Shown here: one piece after another, positions 17,630 through 26,333 of the stretch
How positions within the stretch are numbered: position 1 is the stretch's first letter
Layout: every line of letters starts with the position of its first letter
Source: Verrucomicrobiales bacterium
GTDB lineage: Bacteria > Verrucomicrobiota > Verrucomicrobiia > Limisphaerales > UBA9464
Direction of reading: 5' to 3'
NCBI GenBank assembly: GCA_016793645.1
Contig: JAEUHD010000059.1
Span: 1-45,199, forward strand
DNA length: 45,199 nt
Position numbers and translations under genes: made by a program
The notes under the pieces: generated by a model
The model's database searches: none
What the model was told of the DNA's origin: nothing
What the model saw: only the letters and a program-made list of their open reading frames with translations

Positions 17630-18142
17630 ATGTCGCCACAGTTTCGTCCCGCCGGGATCGGGGACGTGCCCTTGATCCGGTCCCTTGCCATCCGGATCTG
17701 GCATGAGAGCTACCGGGACCTGCTTTCCGAGGCGCAGCGGAATTACATGCTGGATTGGATGTATGCCCACCCGAAGCTGGACACCGAGATTCGGCGCGGC
17801 GTGGCGTATCGGATCGTGGAACTCGAGGGGGAGCCGGCGGGATATCTGGCGTGGGAGCCCCTGCCCGACCGCACCACGCTCCACCTGCACAAGCTCTACC
17901 TGCTGGGACGGTATCAGGGCCGGGGCGTTGGACGGGCGATGCTGGAGTGCGTCTTCGAGGCCGCACGGGCCGGCGGGTTCGCGTCCGTTGAACTTCGCGT
18001 GAACCGGGGAAACACCCGGGCGCTGCGGGCCTACGAACGGGCCGGTTTCGAGCGTGCGGATACGGTGATCACGGACATTGGCAACGGATTCGTCATGGAC
18101 GACTACATCCTCCGCAAGTCCGTGGAGACCGCCCCAGCCTGA
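17630..18142 (+). CDS. GNAT-family N-acetyltransferase
   Basis: A 170-aa protein starting MSPQFRPAGIGDVPLIRSLA, the usual beta1-alpha1 opening of GNAT enzymes. The acetyl-CoA pyrophosphate-binding loop is QGRGVGRAML near residue 103, preceded by strand LHLHKLYLL. Motif B follows (SVELRVNRGNTRALRAYERAGF), then a last strand with DDYILRK. The acceptor substrate, amino acid or peptide, cannot be told. The frame is open upstream to 17519, but that part overlaps the remnant and has no protein character, so the start at 17630 is preferred. It converges with the PQQ-propeller gene across a 10-bp hairpin. Confidence 0.9.
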   Translation: MSPQFRPAGIGDVPLIRSLAIRIWHESYRDLLSEAQRNYMLDWMYAHPKLDTEIRRGVAYRIVELEGEPAGYLAWEPLPDRTTLHLHKLYLLGRYQGRGVGRAMLECVFEAARAGGFASVELRVNRGNTRALRAYERAGFERADTVITDIGNGFVMDDYILRKSVETAPA

Positions 18143-18143
18143 C

Positions 18144-18168
18144 CGGAGTGCGCCGCCAGCGTACTCCG
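18144..18168. terminator. Convergent hairpin between GNAT and propeller genes
   Basis: CGGAGTGCGC (18144-18153) pairs with GCGTACTCCG (18159-18168) over 10 bp, with one G-T wobble and a 5-nt loop, between two convergent stop codons. No T-tract on either side, so termination strength is uncertain. Confidence 0.55.
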
Positions 18169-18199
18169 TCCGAATCGCCACGCAGGAACGACCGAAGAC

Positions 18200-19480
18200 T
18201 CAACGCTTGTCGGCGGTTCCGGACTCCCCAATGCGGTAGAGATGTCCCTCGGTCCGAATGAACAGCGCCCCGTCGATGGCGGCGGGACTGGCCAGGGTCC
18301 GTTCTCCCAGGTCGTTCTTCGCCAGAACCTGGAATTGCTTTCCGACGGACACCACGAAGGCCATGCCCTCCTCGTTGATGAAGTAGATCCGGTCCCCGGC
18401 ATCAATCGGTGAGGCCGAGAATCCACCTCCCAACCGTTCATTCCAGTGCAGGGTGCCCGTCCGGGCGTCCACGCAGGACGCCATGCCGCCGTCGGACACG
18501 AAGTAGAGCTCGTCACCCACAAGCACCATGGACGGCGTGTTCGGTGCGCCCCGGGTTGTCGTCCACGCCACCGCGGACTCCGTCGCGTCCCCGGAGGCCC
18601 CTTCAGGCCGGACCGCGTACACCAGCGGGCGGTCGTATCCGGTTCCGAAGAAGACCAATCCGTGCCCCGTCACCGGCCGCGGCACCACGGAGTAGCCTTC
18701 GCCGTATCGGACCCGCCAGAGTTCCCTGCCGTCGCGCGGGTCATAGGCGCAGACCGCACCACTGCCGGGACTGATCAATTCGACCCTCGAACCGTTGGTG
18801 ATCACCAACGGCGTGCAAAACGAGAACTTCTTCTGGGCGGGCGTCACCCGGGGTGACTTCCAACGGACGGCTCCCGTCGCCGGATCCAGCGCGGCAACGA
18901 ATGGATCGCTGCCCCCATCGCATGTGAACACAAGCGAACCCTCAGCCCAGATCGGGGAACAGCCATTGCCATGGACGGGCGTGTAGGAAAGCGACGTCTG
19001 GCGCCACAGGATCCTGCCATCGGAATCCAGCGCCGCGGTCCCCTGATGACCAAAGTGAACATAAACCTTCCCATCCCGAACCAGGGGAGTCGGACTGGCA
19101 TGGCTGTTTTTGCCATGAATGCCGGGCCCGGCACCCTCGGGATGAAACACCTCCTGGTTCCAGATCAACGCGCCGGTGGTGGCGTCCAGGCACAGCGCCC
19201 GGAGGGAGCGCCCGGAACCACCGTCATCCGGAACGGCGGTGGTCAGGTAAACCCGGTTACCCACGACGACGGGCGAGGACCATCCCTGTCCGGGAATGGC
19301 GGTTTTCCAGACCACGTTGCTCGTCGAACTCCACGTGAGTGGCAGCCGGCGGGCGCCGGCGTGGCCTTGTCCGGTCGGCCCGCGAAACTCGGGCCAGTCG
19401 GAGTCCGCAGCCCGGGCGCGGAAACCGGCGAACGACAGGGAAAGGCCGATGACGAGGAGAACCCGGGACATAACCAGCAT
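18200..19480 (-). CDS. Exported PQQ-binding-like beta-propeller protein
   Basis: A 426-aa protein with a signal peptide (VLLVIGLSLSFAGFRARAA) starting at ATG 19480 or 19471. The mature part opens DSDWPEFRGPTGQG, a hallmark of verrucomicrobial and planctomycetal PQQ-like propellers. Repeated blades follow: VVVGNRVYLTTA, LCLDATTGALIWNQEV, LDSDGRILWRQTS, LDPATGAVRWKSPR, YDPRDGRELWRVRYG, VDARTGTLHWNERLG. Most of these proteins lack demonstrated PQQ chemistry and are probably outer-membrane or periplasmic scaffolds. The C-terminus ends GHLYRIGESGTADKR, closing the propeller, so it looks complete. It diverges from the pseudopilin gene. Confidence 0.9.
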   Translation of the reverse strand: MLVMSRVLLVIGLSLSFAGFRARAADSDWPEFRGPTGQGHAGARRLPLTWSSTSNVVWKTAIPGQGWSSPVVVGNRVYLTTAVPDDGGSGRSLRALCLDATTGALIWNQEVFHPEGAGPGIHGKNSHASPTPLVRDGKVYVHFGHQGTAALDSDGRILWRQTSLSYTPVHGNGCSPIWAEGSLVFTCDGGSDPFVAALDPATGAVRWKSPRVTPAQKKFSFCTPLVITNGSRVELISPGSGAVCAYDPRDGRELWRVRYGEGYSVVPRPVTGHGLVFFGTGYDRPLVYAVRPEGASGDATESAVAWTTTRGAPNTPSMVLVGDELYFVSDGGMASCVDARTGTLHWNERLGGGFSASPIDAGDRIYFINEEGMAFVVSVGKQFQVLAKNDLGERTLASPAAIDGALFIRTEGHLYRIGESGTADKR

Positions 19481-19581
19481 GCCGAAAGGCTACCGACGGC
19501 TCAGCGCGCTGCCAATCTTCGGAGCGTTGACGGTCTTCGAGACCGGGAGTACCAAGACGCAACTCTCCGAAAAACTCATCC

Positions 19582-20421
19582 ATGATCCCCCGGCAACGCC
19601 CCCATCGGCGCCTCCTGACCGGAGCCGCGTTCACCCTGATCGAGCTGCTGGTGGTGATCGCCATCATCGCGATCCTGGCCGGCATGCTTCTGCCCGCGCT
19701 CGCCAAGGCCAAGGCCACCGCCCAGAAGGCGTTGTGCACGAGCAATGAAAAGCAGTGGGGTATCGCACTCAATCTTTATGCGGCGGACTCCCAGAACTTC
19801 TTCCCCGACAACCGTCAGGGCGAGGGTATCAGTTGGATGAGTACGAACCTCGCCACGTTTTGGGCGCAGTACCTGATCAAGTCCGGCAAGCCCAAGTCAA
19901 AAACGGACAAGAAGGCTGCGAACAATGTGCTGTTCTGTCCGACGGACGAGTGGCACCGGCAGGCGGATACCTGGCGCGCGGGAAGCGCGGGGGTCGAGAC
20001 GGGTCCCATTCTGACCGGATTCTTTTACCTTCCGGGACGGATCGTTGGCCGCGAAACCTTCCTCTACAATGGAAAGGAAATCACCGTCAGCGAGAATTGG
20101 CCCCACAATTCCGAGGGGATTGGGCCTTGGGCCGCTCGAAAAAAGATGGGAGGGGAATTCAGCGGCGCGCCGGTCGTGATCGACCGCCTTCAGGGATTGG
20201 GTCCGAGGACCACCAACGTGTTCGACGCGCGGCTGAAGTGGGTGACTACGGATGACGGGAAACGCTGGAAGACGCCGAATCACCCCGGTTCCGGTGGGGC
20301 GCCGGTGGGAGGGAACTTCCTCTTCGAGGACGGACACGTGGAATGGATCAATGCCAAGCGGGTTTCGTTGGGGTCGAGCGCGGGCGATTGGCAGTGCTTC
20401 TACAAGATCCCCATCAACTGA
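19582..20421 (+). CDS. Prepilin-type (H-X-DG) pseudopilin-like protein
   Basis: A 279-aa protein with a class III prepilin signal: a basic leader ([15 protein letters not shown]), then [17 protein letters not shown] with the cleavage-site context and conserved Glu at +5, and a helix ending [17 protein letters not shown]. The C-terminal [18 protein letters not shown] is the variant H-X-DG motif of the processing-associated family. This family is greatly expanded in Verrucomicrobiota and Planctomycetota, and its members are thought to be type II-secretion or pilus-like envelope proteins. Cys residues at about 53 and 114 may pair. No secretion genes are adjacent. It is convergent with the TIM-barrel gene. 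Confidence 0.93.
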   Translation: MIPRQRPHRRLLTGAAFTLIELLVVIAIIAILAGMLLPALAKAKATAQKALCTSNEKQWGIALNLYAADSQNFFPDNRQGEGISWMSTNLATFWAQYLIKSGKPKSKTDKKAANNVLFCPTDEWHRQADTWRAGSAGVETGPILTGFFYLPGRIVGRETFLYNGKEITVSENWPHNSEGIGPWAARKKMGGEFSGAPVVIDRLQGLGPRTTNVFDARLKWVTTDDGKRWKTPNHPGSGGAPVGGNFLFEDGHVEWINAKRVSLGSSAGDWQCFYKIPIN

Positions 20422-20428
20422 CCCGCGC

Positions 20429-20444
20429 CCCGGGCAAAACCGGG
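20429..20444. terminator. Small hairpin between convergent genes
   Basis: CCCGG (20429-20433) and CCGGG (20440-20444) form a 5-bp stem around a GCAAAA loop between the pseudopilin and TIM-barrel stop codons. Weak, and no T-tract. Confidence 0.3.
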
Positions 20445-20448
20445 AGGC

Positions 20449-21369
20449 TCAGGCCGACATCACCTGCTTCACGAACGCCCGGCTGCGGGCGTGGTTCTCG
20501 ACCACCGAGCGGGTGATTCGCGTCCCGGACTCCAACGCCAGCTCCACCGTGTAAAAGGCGGGAATCTTCTGATCCCGCGCCACCCGCGCCACGGCGACAT
20601 AGTCGATGTCCCCGGAATCCAGATCCTCCCACCAGATCTGGTCGCGGCTCTGGCGCAGGTGCCACGACACGACCCGATTTCCATAACGCGGGAGGCATTC
20701 GGACGGCGGAATCCCGCCGCGATAGACCCAGTGCACGTCGTAGCAAAACCCGACCGTGTCCTGCGGGCAGCGGGCGAAGTTGGAATGAAACTCCTTCGCC
20801 CCATTGCGCAGCTCGGGGGTGTGATGATGGATGCCCAGTTTCATGCCGAGCTTCCTGAGCTCCTCGCCCAATTCCGTCAGCGCCTCCGCCTGGATCACCA
20901 ATTCGGCATCGGTCTTGTCGCGTCCGATCGGATCGGGATTGACGTTGATGATGGCAAATCCGGACTTCGCCGCCGTCTTCGCCGCCACGGCAATCTTTTC
21001 CGCCGTTTCATTGGCCTTGCCCAGCACGTGGAACGCTCCACCGGAATAAAGGCTCACCGTCTTCAACCCCTTCTTTTTCAGCTTCTCCGCGAACGCCGCC
21101 GTGTTGTCGGGCTTGGCCACATCCAGCGTCCCCTCGGCATAGTCGTATCCGGCATCCCGCAACGCCGACAGCACCACGTCGAGGTTCCGATCCAGATCCC
21201 TGCCCTCCCGATCATAGTACTGGCCCCAGCCGTACAATTGGGACCCGACCAGGGGCGGCGTGAGCTTGGGGGCCTGGACGGGCTTGTCCGCCGCCAGGGC
21301 GAGGTCGGAGGTCAACACGGGGGCCGCGCCCAGGGCGACGGCATTGGCAAGGAAACGGCGGCGATTCAT
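20449..21369 (-). CDS. Tat-exported sugar phosphate isomerase/epimerase-like protein
   Basis: A 306-aa TIM-barrel protein (AP_endonuc_2/xylose isomerase-like). The start at 21369 gives a Tat-type leader, MNRRRFLANAVALGAAPVLTSD. Barrel signatures include SQLYGWGQYYDREG, a Glu in YDYAEGTLDVA, GIHHHTPELRNG, FCYDVHWVYRGG and YTVELALESG, which offer His/Asp/Glu metal ligands. The frame is open upstream to 21474 but overlaps the next gene. It follows the Gfo/Idh gene after only 5 bp and forms a two-gene unit with it. Such pairs are common in this phylum and are thought to process oxidised or rearranged sugars; the substrate is unknown. Confidence 0.92.
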   Translation of the reverse strand: MNRRRFLANAVALGAAPVLTSDLALAADKPVQAPKLTPPLVGSQLYGWGQYYDREGRDLDRNLDVVLSALRDAGYDYAEGTLDVAKPDNTAAFAEKLKKKGLKTVSLYSGGAFHVLGKANETAEKIAVAAKTAAKSGFAIINVNPDPIGRDKTDAELVIQAEALTELGEELRKLGMKLGIHHHTPELRNGAKEFHSNFARCPQDTVGFCYDVHWVYRGGIPPSECLPRYGNRVVSWHLRQSRDQIWWEDLDSGDIDYVAVARVARDQKIPAFYTVELALESGTRITRSVVENHARSRAFVKQVMSA

Positions 21370-21374
21370 GGAAT

Positions 21375-22535
21375 TCAGCGGCGAAAGGATGCGGCGAAAT
21401 CGTCGGTGGCGACGGCACGAACCTCCTTGTGAAACCGGGATTCCGCAATGAGACGTTGCAGGCGGGCCTCCCAAGCGGCGCCGTCCAAGGGAAGCTCCAC
21501 CGTGGCGTCCAGCAGGGACGAGTGCACGATGGCATTCGCCAGTTCGACGGACCGGAGCCCGTCGGACCCCGGAGCGATGAGGGGCGCGCCGTCCAGCACC
21601 GCCGCCGTGAAGTTTTCCATCAATGTGGCGTGCGGGGCCGCCGCGTTCTCAAAGGGAATCTCCTCCTCCGTGGTCTCCGGCTTGCTAAAGCCGACCGTGG
21701 CGGTCCGGCTCCATTTGAGGGCGTCGGACGCGTTCCGCGTCAGCATCAACCGGTTGTTCTCCAGCACCAGGCGACCGCGGGAACCGGCCATCTCGAAGCG
21801 ATTGGTCCCCGGCGCCTCCCCGGTGCTGCTCAGGAACGTGCCCGTCGCGCCCCCGGGATACACGAAGTGGGCGCTGACCTCGTCCTCCACCTCGATCGCG
21901 TGCCAGCGTCCGAACTGGCAGAATCCCCGTACCCGGGACGGCATCCCGAGCAACCAGGTCAGGACGTCGAGATTGTGCAGACATTGGTTCAGGAGCACTC
22001 CGCCGCCCTCGCCCTTCCACGTCGCGCGCCAGCCACCGCTGGAGTAGTAGGTGTCGGTGCGGAACCAGTCCGTGTTGATCCAGGTCACCCGCTGGAGTGT
22101 CCCCAATTCCCCACGCCCCAGCAGATCGCGAATCCGGGCGTATCGCGGCTCGACCCGTTGTTGAAACATTCCGGCCAGGACGCGGTCGGGATGCCGCGCC
22201 GCGCAGGCGAGAAGCCGCTCGGCGTCCGCCTTGTGCGCGGAAATCGGCTTCTCGACCATCACGTGCAGGCCCGCCTCCAGCGCCGCGATTCCCAGCGTCG
22301 TATGCTGGAAGTGCGGGGTGGCAATCAGGACGGCATCCACGCATCCGGAGTCCAGGAGCGCCCGGGCGTCGGTGAAGCCCCGCAGTCCCTGCGCCACGTA
22401 GGGCTCCAATTTGGCGGCGGTGGGAGCGCAGACGGCGGTCAGTTGGCAGCGCGGCACACGATTCTCCAGCAGGTAGCCGGCGTGATGACGGCCGATGTTA
22501 CCGAGTCCGATGAGGCCAAGGCGAAGGGAGGACAT
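21375..22535 (-). CDS. Gfo/Idh/MocA family oxidoreductase
   Basis: A 386-aa NAD(P)-dependent sugar oxidoreductase-like protein. The Rossmann loop is LRLGLIGLGNIGRHHAG at the N-terminus. EKPISAHKADAERLL near 100 carries the conserved Lys. GGVLLNQCLHNLDVLTWLLG near 190 carries the C-terminal-domain His. The start at 22535 (MSSLRLG) fits the fold; an alternative ATG lies at 22553. No export signal was seen, although its partner gene is a predicted Tat substrate. The substrate is unknown; these enzymes usually oxidise or reduce a cyclitol or sugar ring hydroxyl. Confidence 0.93.
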   Translation of the reverse strand: MSSLRLGLIGLGNIGRHHAGYLLENRVPRCQLTAVCAPTAAKLEPYVAQGLRGFTDARALLDSGCVDAVLIATPHFQHTTLGIAALEAGLHVMVEKPISAHKADAERLLACAARHPDRVLAGMFQQRVEPRYARIRDLLGRGELGTLQRVTWINTDWFRTDTYYSSGGWRATWKGEGGGVLLNQCLHNLDVLTWLLGMPSRVRGFCQFGRWHAIEVEDEVSAHFVYPGGATGTFLSSTGEAPGTNRFEMAGSRGRLVLENNRLMLTRNASDALKWSRTATVGFSKPETTEEEIPFENAAAPHATLMENFTAAVLDGAPLIAPGSDGLRSVELANAIVHSSLLDATVELPLDGAAWEARLQRLIAESRFHKEVRAVATDDFAASFRR

Positions 22536-22710
22536 GGTCGATGAACGGGGCATCCGCGGCGCGCGATCTGGAAACTGTGGCGGAAGTCTGCCGGCAAACC
22601 CCGTCCCCGGGAATCGCGGAGTTGCGGCTTTGGCGTTCTTCTACAAGGGGAAGAAAAATGAACTGGAAGATTCACTTCCACCCGAGGTCGGGCATTCGCC
22701 GCGATTCGAA

Positions 22711-22745
22711 TTGTACCGATCACGTGATGCGATACAGTATCGCAT
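22711..22745 (+). promoter_or_regulatory. Palindromic operator and promoter abutting the antitoxin ATG
   Basis: Half-sites ATGCGATAC (22727-22735) and GTATCGCAT (22737-22745) flank a single A, a perfect 9-bp inverted repeat that ends one base before the ATG at 22746. TTGTAC (22711-22716) and TACAGT (22733-22738) are plausible -35 and -10 boxes with a 16-bp spacer, so transcription would begin at about the A of the ATG. The message is probably leaderless and autorepressed by the antitoxin (inference). Confidence 0.7.
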
Positions 22746-22967
22746 ATGAAATCGGTGACGTTCAGCCGGTTTGTGAACAGTCCACGGCTCCGGCAGGCTG
22801 CCAAGGCTGGGGAGTCCTTTCTGGTCACCGAACACGGAAAACCCTACTTCCGGGTGCTGCCCCCCGAGAAGGCCGCGACCCATGAGGGCGCCGGGCGCCA
22901 CCTGTTCCAGGGCAGTGCCGTCTCCCCGGAGCCCATACCGGGATCGGAGTGGGGTGGCGTCCGATGA
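22746..22967 (+). CDS. Phd/YefM-like type II antitoxin
   Basis: A 73-aa protein: MKSVTFSRFVNSPRLRQAA, then GESFLVTEHGKPYFRVLPPE and a short charged C-terminal tail ending EWGGVR. The GE-x-FLVTEHGKP-x-x-VL core is the Phd/YefM DNA-binding dimer motif. The C-terminal tail would normally clasp the toxin. There is no Shine-Dalgarno because a palindromic operator occupies that region. Its stop overlaps by ATGA the start of a PIN toxin reading frame that is broken, so this antitoxin is probably an orphan survivor. Confidence 0.85.
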   Translation: MKSVTFSRFVNSPRLRQAAKAGESFLVTEHGKPYFRVLPPEKAATHEGAGRHLFQGSAVSPEPIPGSEWGGVR

Positions 22968-23132
22968 CCTACCTTCTGGACACGAGTGTCTGGATCAACC
23001 GGACCCTTTGATCGGACGATTGCCGCCACGGCGCGGGCCCTGGGGTTGATCCTCATCACCGCGGATAGGAAGATTCGCGACGCCCGGTTCTGTGAGGTCG
23101 TCTTTTATCCATTCAAGCCCTCCCGCAGCTGA
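22964..23132 (+). pseudogene. Decayed VapC/PIN-domain toxin
   Basis: The frame starts MTYLLDTSVWINR, the canonical PIN start with catalytic Asp at position 6, but hits TGA at 23009-23011 after 15 residues. From 23016, in the +1 frame, a second piece TIAATARALGLILITADRKIRD runs to a TGA at 23130-23132. It carries the TADRKIRDA-type C-terminal motif of the same family. Roughly 75 central residues, including the middle acidic residues, are missing, so an internal deletion plus frame change removed the active site. The ATGA coupling with the antitoxin is preserved. Confidence 0.88.
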
Positions 23133-23177
23133 CGCCTTCAGTTCGCCTCCAGCCCTGACAAGGCGGCGGAGCAGCCT

Positions 23178-23744
23178 ATGCTCCCGCCCATGACGTTGCG
23201 ACAAGCGCTCGGAGTATTCCTCAAGGGAAGCCTGGGGCTGCTCAGCATTTGGATGTCGCCCGCGAGCCAGGCGGCCGAGGATGGACTGGAGCGGATGAAG
23301 GCCCTGGTCCGCGAGCGGTTCCCCGACGTTCGGCACCTCACCACCTTGGATCTGGCCAACTGGCTGGCGGATCCCCGGCGTCCGAAACCCGTACTGCTGG
23401 ACGTCCGAACCCGTGCCGAGTACGACGTCAGCCATATTCCCGGGGCGCGCCATGTCGATCCCGAAGCGTCCGCCGCCGACGTGCTGCCCATGCTGACCCC
23501 GGGAACCCCGGTCGTCCTGTACTGCTCGGTGGGTTACCGTTCCGCCGATTGCGGGACACGCCTGCTCAAGGCCGGCGTCACCAATCTCCTGAACCTCGAG
23601 GGCTCCCTGTTCCAATGGGCCAACGAGGGACGCCCCCTCGAGTCCGCCGGCCAACCCGCGACGCAGGTGCATCCGTACAGCGCGAAGTTCGGAAAGCTGC
23701 TCAAGCCGGAGTTGCGGGCGCCAGCCACCCCGCGGACTCCGTGA
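23178..23744 (+). CDS. Exported rhodanese-like sulfurtransferase
   Basis: A 188-aa protein with a signal-like N-terminus (QALGVFLKGSLGLLSIWMSPASQAA). CGGAG lies 6 bp upstream of the ATG at 23178. The rhodanese domain spans about 55-165: LLDVRTRAEYDVSHIPGA, then VVLYCSVGYRSADCG with the persulfide-forming Cys at 116 and the active loop CSVGYR, and LLNLEGSLFQWANEGRPL. The complete active loop suggests activity. Likely periplasmic. Its stop overlaps the GTG alternative start of the following sterol-desaturase gene, so the two are probably coupled. Confidence 0.9.
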   Translation: MLPPMTLRQALGVFLKGSLGLLSIWMSPASQAAEDGLERMKALVRERFPDVRHLTTLDLANWLADPRRPKPVLLDVRTRAEYDVSHIPGARHVDPEASAADVLPMLTPGTPVVLYCSVGYRSADCGTRLLKAGVTNLLNLEGSLFQWANEGRPLESAGQPATQVHPYSAKFGKLLKPELRAPATPRTP

Positions 23745-23758
23745 GTGCGGAGTCGTCC

Positions 23759-24547
23759 ATGGACGCCGTCCTGCGCTGGCGGGGCGCCGCCACCGTCACG
23801 TGGATGGTGGCCCTGCTGGCCTGGGAGTCGTCCCGTCCCTGTCATGACTGGTTCCGGTCCTGGCGCGACCGCGGACGGCACGGTGCCGTCAACCTCGCCC
23901 TCGCCCTCGGGAATGCGCTGCTGGTCGCACTGCTCTTCACCGGTCTCTGGCACTGGGTCGCGGAATTCACCGCGGCCCGGAATCTCGGATTGCTCAATAC
24001 AATCCCGATGGCCGGGTGGGCTCGCACGCTTTCCAGTCTGCTGCTCCTGGATCTTTGGACCTATGGCTGGCACCGCGCCTGTCACCGGATTCCACTGCTG
24101 TGGCGCCTGCATCGCGTCCACCACTCCGACGCCGCCATGGATGTGACCACCGCGAACCGGTTTCACGCGGGGGAGATCCTGTTCTCGGGACTCCTGCGGG
24201 TGCTCCTGATCCCCGCCCTGGGCATCCGATTCCAGGACCTGGTGGTGTACGAAACAGTCCTGCAGGTCTGCGTCCAGTGGCATCACGCAAACATCCGGCT
24301 TTCGGAATTGTGGGAGCGCCGCCTCCGCCGGTGGGTGGTCACGCCCGGTCTTCACCAGGTCCATCACTCGCGGGAGCAACCCCAGACCGATTCCAACTAT
24401 GCCTCCGTTCTTCCGGTGTGGGACCGGATCTTCCGCAGTCTGAGGCCTCACGCGCATCCGGAAACCATCCGGATCGGTCAGGAGGGTCTGGATGCCCCTG
24501 AACACCAGACGCTCCGCGGCCTCGTGCGCCAGCCGTTCCGCCGGTGA
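23759..24547 (+). CDS. Fatty acid hydroxylase / sterol desaturase family membrane protein
   Basis: A 262-aa integral membrane di-iron protein. Its histidine boxes are clear: HRACH (HxxxH) near 112, HRVHH (HxxHH) near 125 and HQVHH near 205, with HHAN and DSNYASVLPVWDRIF as further family marks. Four or five hydrophobic segments precede and separate the boxes. The ATG at 23759 has GCGGAG 6 bp upstream; a GTG at 23741 is in frame and overlaps the rhodanese stop. The substrate is a lipid, sterol or fatty acyl chain, not decidable here. Confidence 0.92.
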   Translation: MDAVLRWRGAATVTWMVALLAWESSRPCHDWFRSWRDRGRHGAVNLALALGNALLVALLFTGLWHWVAEFTAARNLGLLNTIPMAGWARTLSSLLLLDLWTYGWHRACHRIPLLWRLHRVHHSDAAMDVTTANRFHAGEILFSGLLRVLLIPALGIRFQDLVVYETVLQVCVQWHHANIRLSELWERRLRRWVVTPGLHQVHHSREQPQTDSNYASVLPVWDRIFRSLRPHAHPETIRIGQEGLDAPEHQTLRGLVRQPFRR

Positions 24548-24692
24548 CCCGGACGCCCCCCGCTCCCCGGATGCCTCCCGTCCGAGCCGCAGACCGACTC
24601 CGTCCACGCATTCGCCTCCGACGGTGCCGCGTTCCAATGGCGACCATTGGCCGCCCGGGCCCGAATCCGCGATGTCCCAAGCCGCATCGGGA

Positions 24693-26180
24693 TCAGGGCC
24701 TTCGCCCGTCCAGTGGGCCGGCCGCCGGCCTTGGGGACGACAGTTGTTTCTCCAATTCGGTAAAGTCCCCGTCGGCACTGGCCAACGTCTGCACCGCCCC
24801 GTTCGACATCACGTAGTTGCGCTCCCATCCCCGGCGCAATGGCATGGCAAACGGGGTTCCGGGCTTCAAATCCTCCTCCCGAAGAACCGCCTCGGGAATC
24901 CTCCGGGGCTCCCGTTCCCGGAACCAAATCGTCGTTCCGGACGGGTCTGGCACCTGGGTCAACGGCAGGAATTCATAGACCTCCCCGGAAAGTTCCGGCG
25001 GGACTCGATCCTCCTCCGTCAGCCCCATTTCGCGGAAGGACTCGTTCAACTCCTTCCAGGACGTGGGAGCCCGATCCGGATGCTGGTTTGCATAGACATG
25101 GACCGCCATGGCGAGCGCCTTGCCGGATTCGATCAACTGGGCGCGCCGGTTGCGGAACAGGACCTCCTCGCGCAACGCCTCCGTCCTGGCCTCGGCCTGT
25201 CGCACCCGAGCGTCCGGGTCCGCACCCTGCCCCGGCGCCGACTGCGGTCGCAACCGGGCCACCTCACCGCGGAGTCGCAGCAATTCGGCATGTTCCTCAT
25301 CCGCGCGGGAGGACACGGACGGGGGCGCCACCAACGCGGCCGGCGGCGGCGGGACGAGCATCCGGGCCCGGAGATCCTGGTTTTCAAGTTCCAGTCGTCC
25401 CACACGCCTCTGCTGCCAGACCAATCCCGCGGTGGCGAGGACAGCCAGAGTTCCCATTCCCAGTTTCGCATTCATAAAGCCAAATCCCACTACGGCGGCG
25501 GATCCCATTCCACCCGCGCCACCCACCACCGTCGCGGCGACCGCGGCCGCGAGCCCCGCTGGCGCCGCCTGCGCCGCGGCATGCCCCAGGGCGGCGGCGA
25601 CCACTCCCTCCCCGACGGTCACGCCCCGCTTCCGGAACCATCCGCGCAGTCGCTCCAAGGCCCGGCCGACCCGCTTTTGCGCCGCATCCTCGTTGCTTCC
25701 CAACGCACTGCCGATCTCCGCCAGGCTTCGCCCGGAGAGATAGCGCATCACGATCGCATCGCGGTCCGCGTCGGGAAGTTCGGCCAAAGCCTCGTCCAGC
25801 AGCGGTTGCAGGGCGTCCAGGGCACGCGGGGCGTCGAGGGAGGCGGAATCGGATTCGAGGGCATTCATGGCGACGCGTTCCCGGCGGCTCCGTCGGGACT
25901 CCCGGCGGAGGTGCTGCGTAGCCTCCAGCCGGGCCGCACGGTAGAGCCACCCGGCCACCACGACGCGGGAGGGGAGCCGGGAGGCCTTCCGCGCAAGGAG
26001 TGCAAACACGGTCTGGGTGATGTCCCGGGAGGCTTCCGAATCCCCGGTGACCCGCCAGGCGGTGGCCCAGACCAGATTGCAGTGGCGACGGACAAGTTCC
26101 CCGAAGGCGGCGTCGTCAGCCTCCTGCACAAACCGTTCCAGCAATCCTGTTTCGGAGATTTCCTGCATGGCGGATTCCAT
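24693..26180 (-). CDS. ECF sigma factor with membrane-anchored C-terminal extension
   Basis: A 495-aa protein, far longer than a normal ECF sigma (about 190 aa). Region 2 spans about 20-105 (FGELVRRHCNLVWATAWRVTG, DITQTVFALLARKA, VAGWLYRAARLEA). Region 4 spans about 130-185 (LPDADRDAIVMRYLSGRSLAEI, a helix-turn-helix, ALERLRGWFRKRG). Then come an Ala/Gly-rich stretch, a transmembrane helix near 245 (GTLAVLATAGLVW), a coiled coil (VGRLELENQDLRARM, then ELLRLRGEVARLR) and a distal domain with MAVHVYANQHPDRAP and NYVMSNGAVQTLAS, which recalls pseudopilin ectodomains. The start at 26180 (MESAMQEIS) is chosen because the upstream codons are shadow sequence. It may transmit an envelope signal directly, without a separate anti-sigma factor (inference). 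Confidence 0.88.
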   Translation of the reverse strand: MESAMQEISETGLLERFVQEADDAAFGELVRRHCNLVWATAWRVTGDSEASRDITQTVFALLARKASRLPSRVVVAGWLYRAARLEATQHLRRESRRSRRERVAMNALESDSASLDAPRALDALQPLLDEALAELPDADRDAIVMRYLSGRSLAEIGSALGSNEDAAQKRVGRALERLRGWFRKRGVTVGEGVVAAALGHAAAQAAPAGLAAAVAATVVGGAGGMGSAAVVGFGFMNAKLGMGTLAVLATAGLVWQQRRVGRLELENQDLRARMLVPPPPAALVAPPSVSSRADEEHAELLRLRGEVARLRPQSAPGQGADPDARVRQAEARTEALREEVLFRNRRAQLIESGKALAMAVHVYANQHPDRAPTSWKELNESFREMGLTEEDRVPPELSGEVYEFLPLTQVPDPSGTTIWFREREPRRIPEAVLREEDLKPGTPFAMPLRRGWERNYVMSNGAVQTLASADGDFTELEKQLSSPRPAAGPLDGRRP

Positions 26181-26333
26181 CGTGGACTCCCGCGCCCGGC
26201 GAAATCCGACAGGAATTCTGAGGGGAGTTCGAGCCGCCGGAAGTCTGCCCGATCCCGGGGCGCAGCCATCCCCGGGTCCGTGGCCTGAAGACCTCGGGCA
26301 AACCCTTGGCAACCCTCGGGGCGGGCCGCTACG

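Noticed and set aside
24016..24501. 161-codon plus-strand frame inside the sterol-desaturase gene
   Set aside because: It is an alternative frame of the histidine-box gene without any domain pattern.
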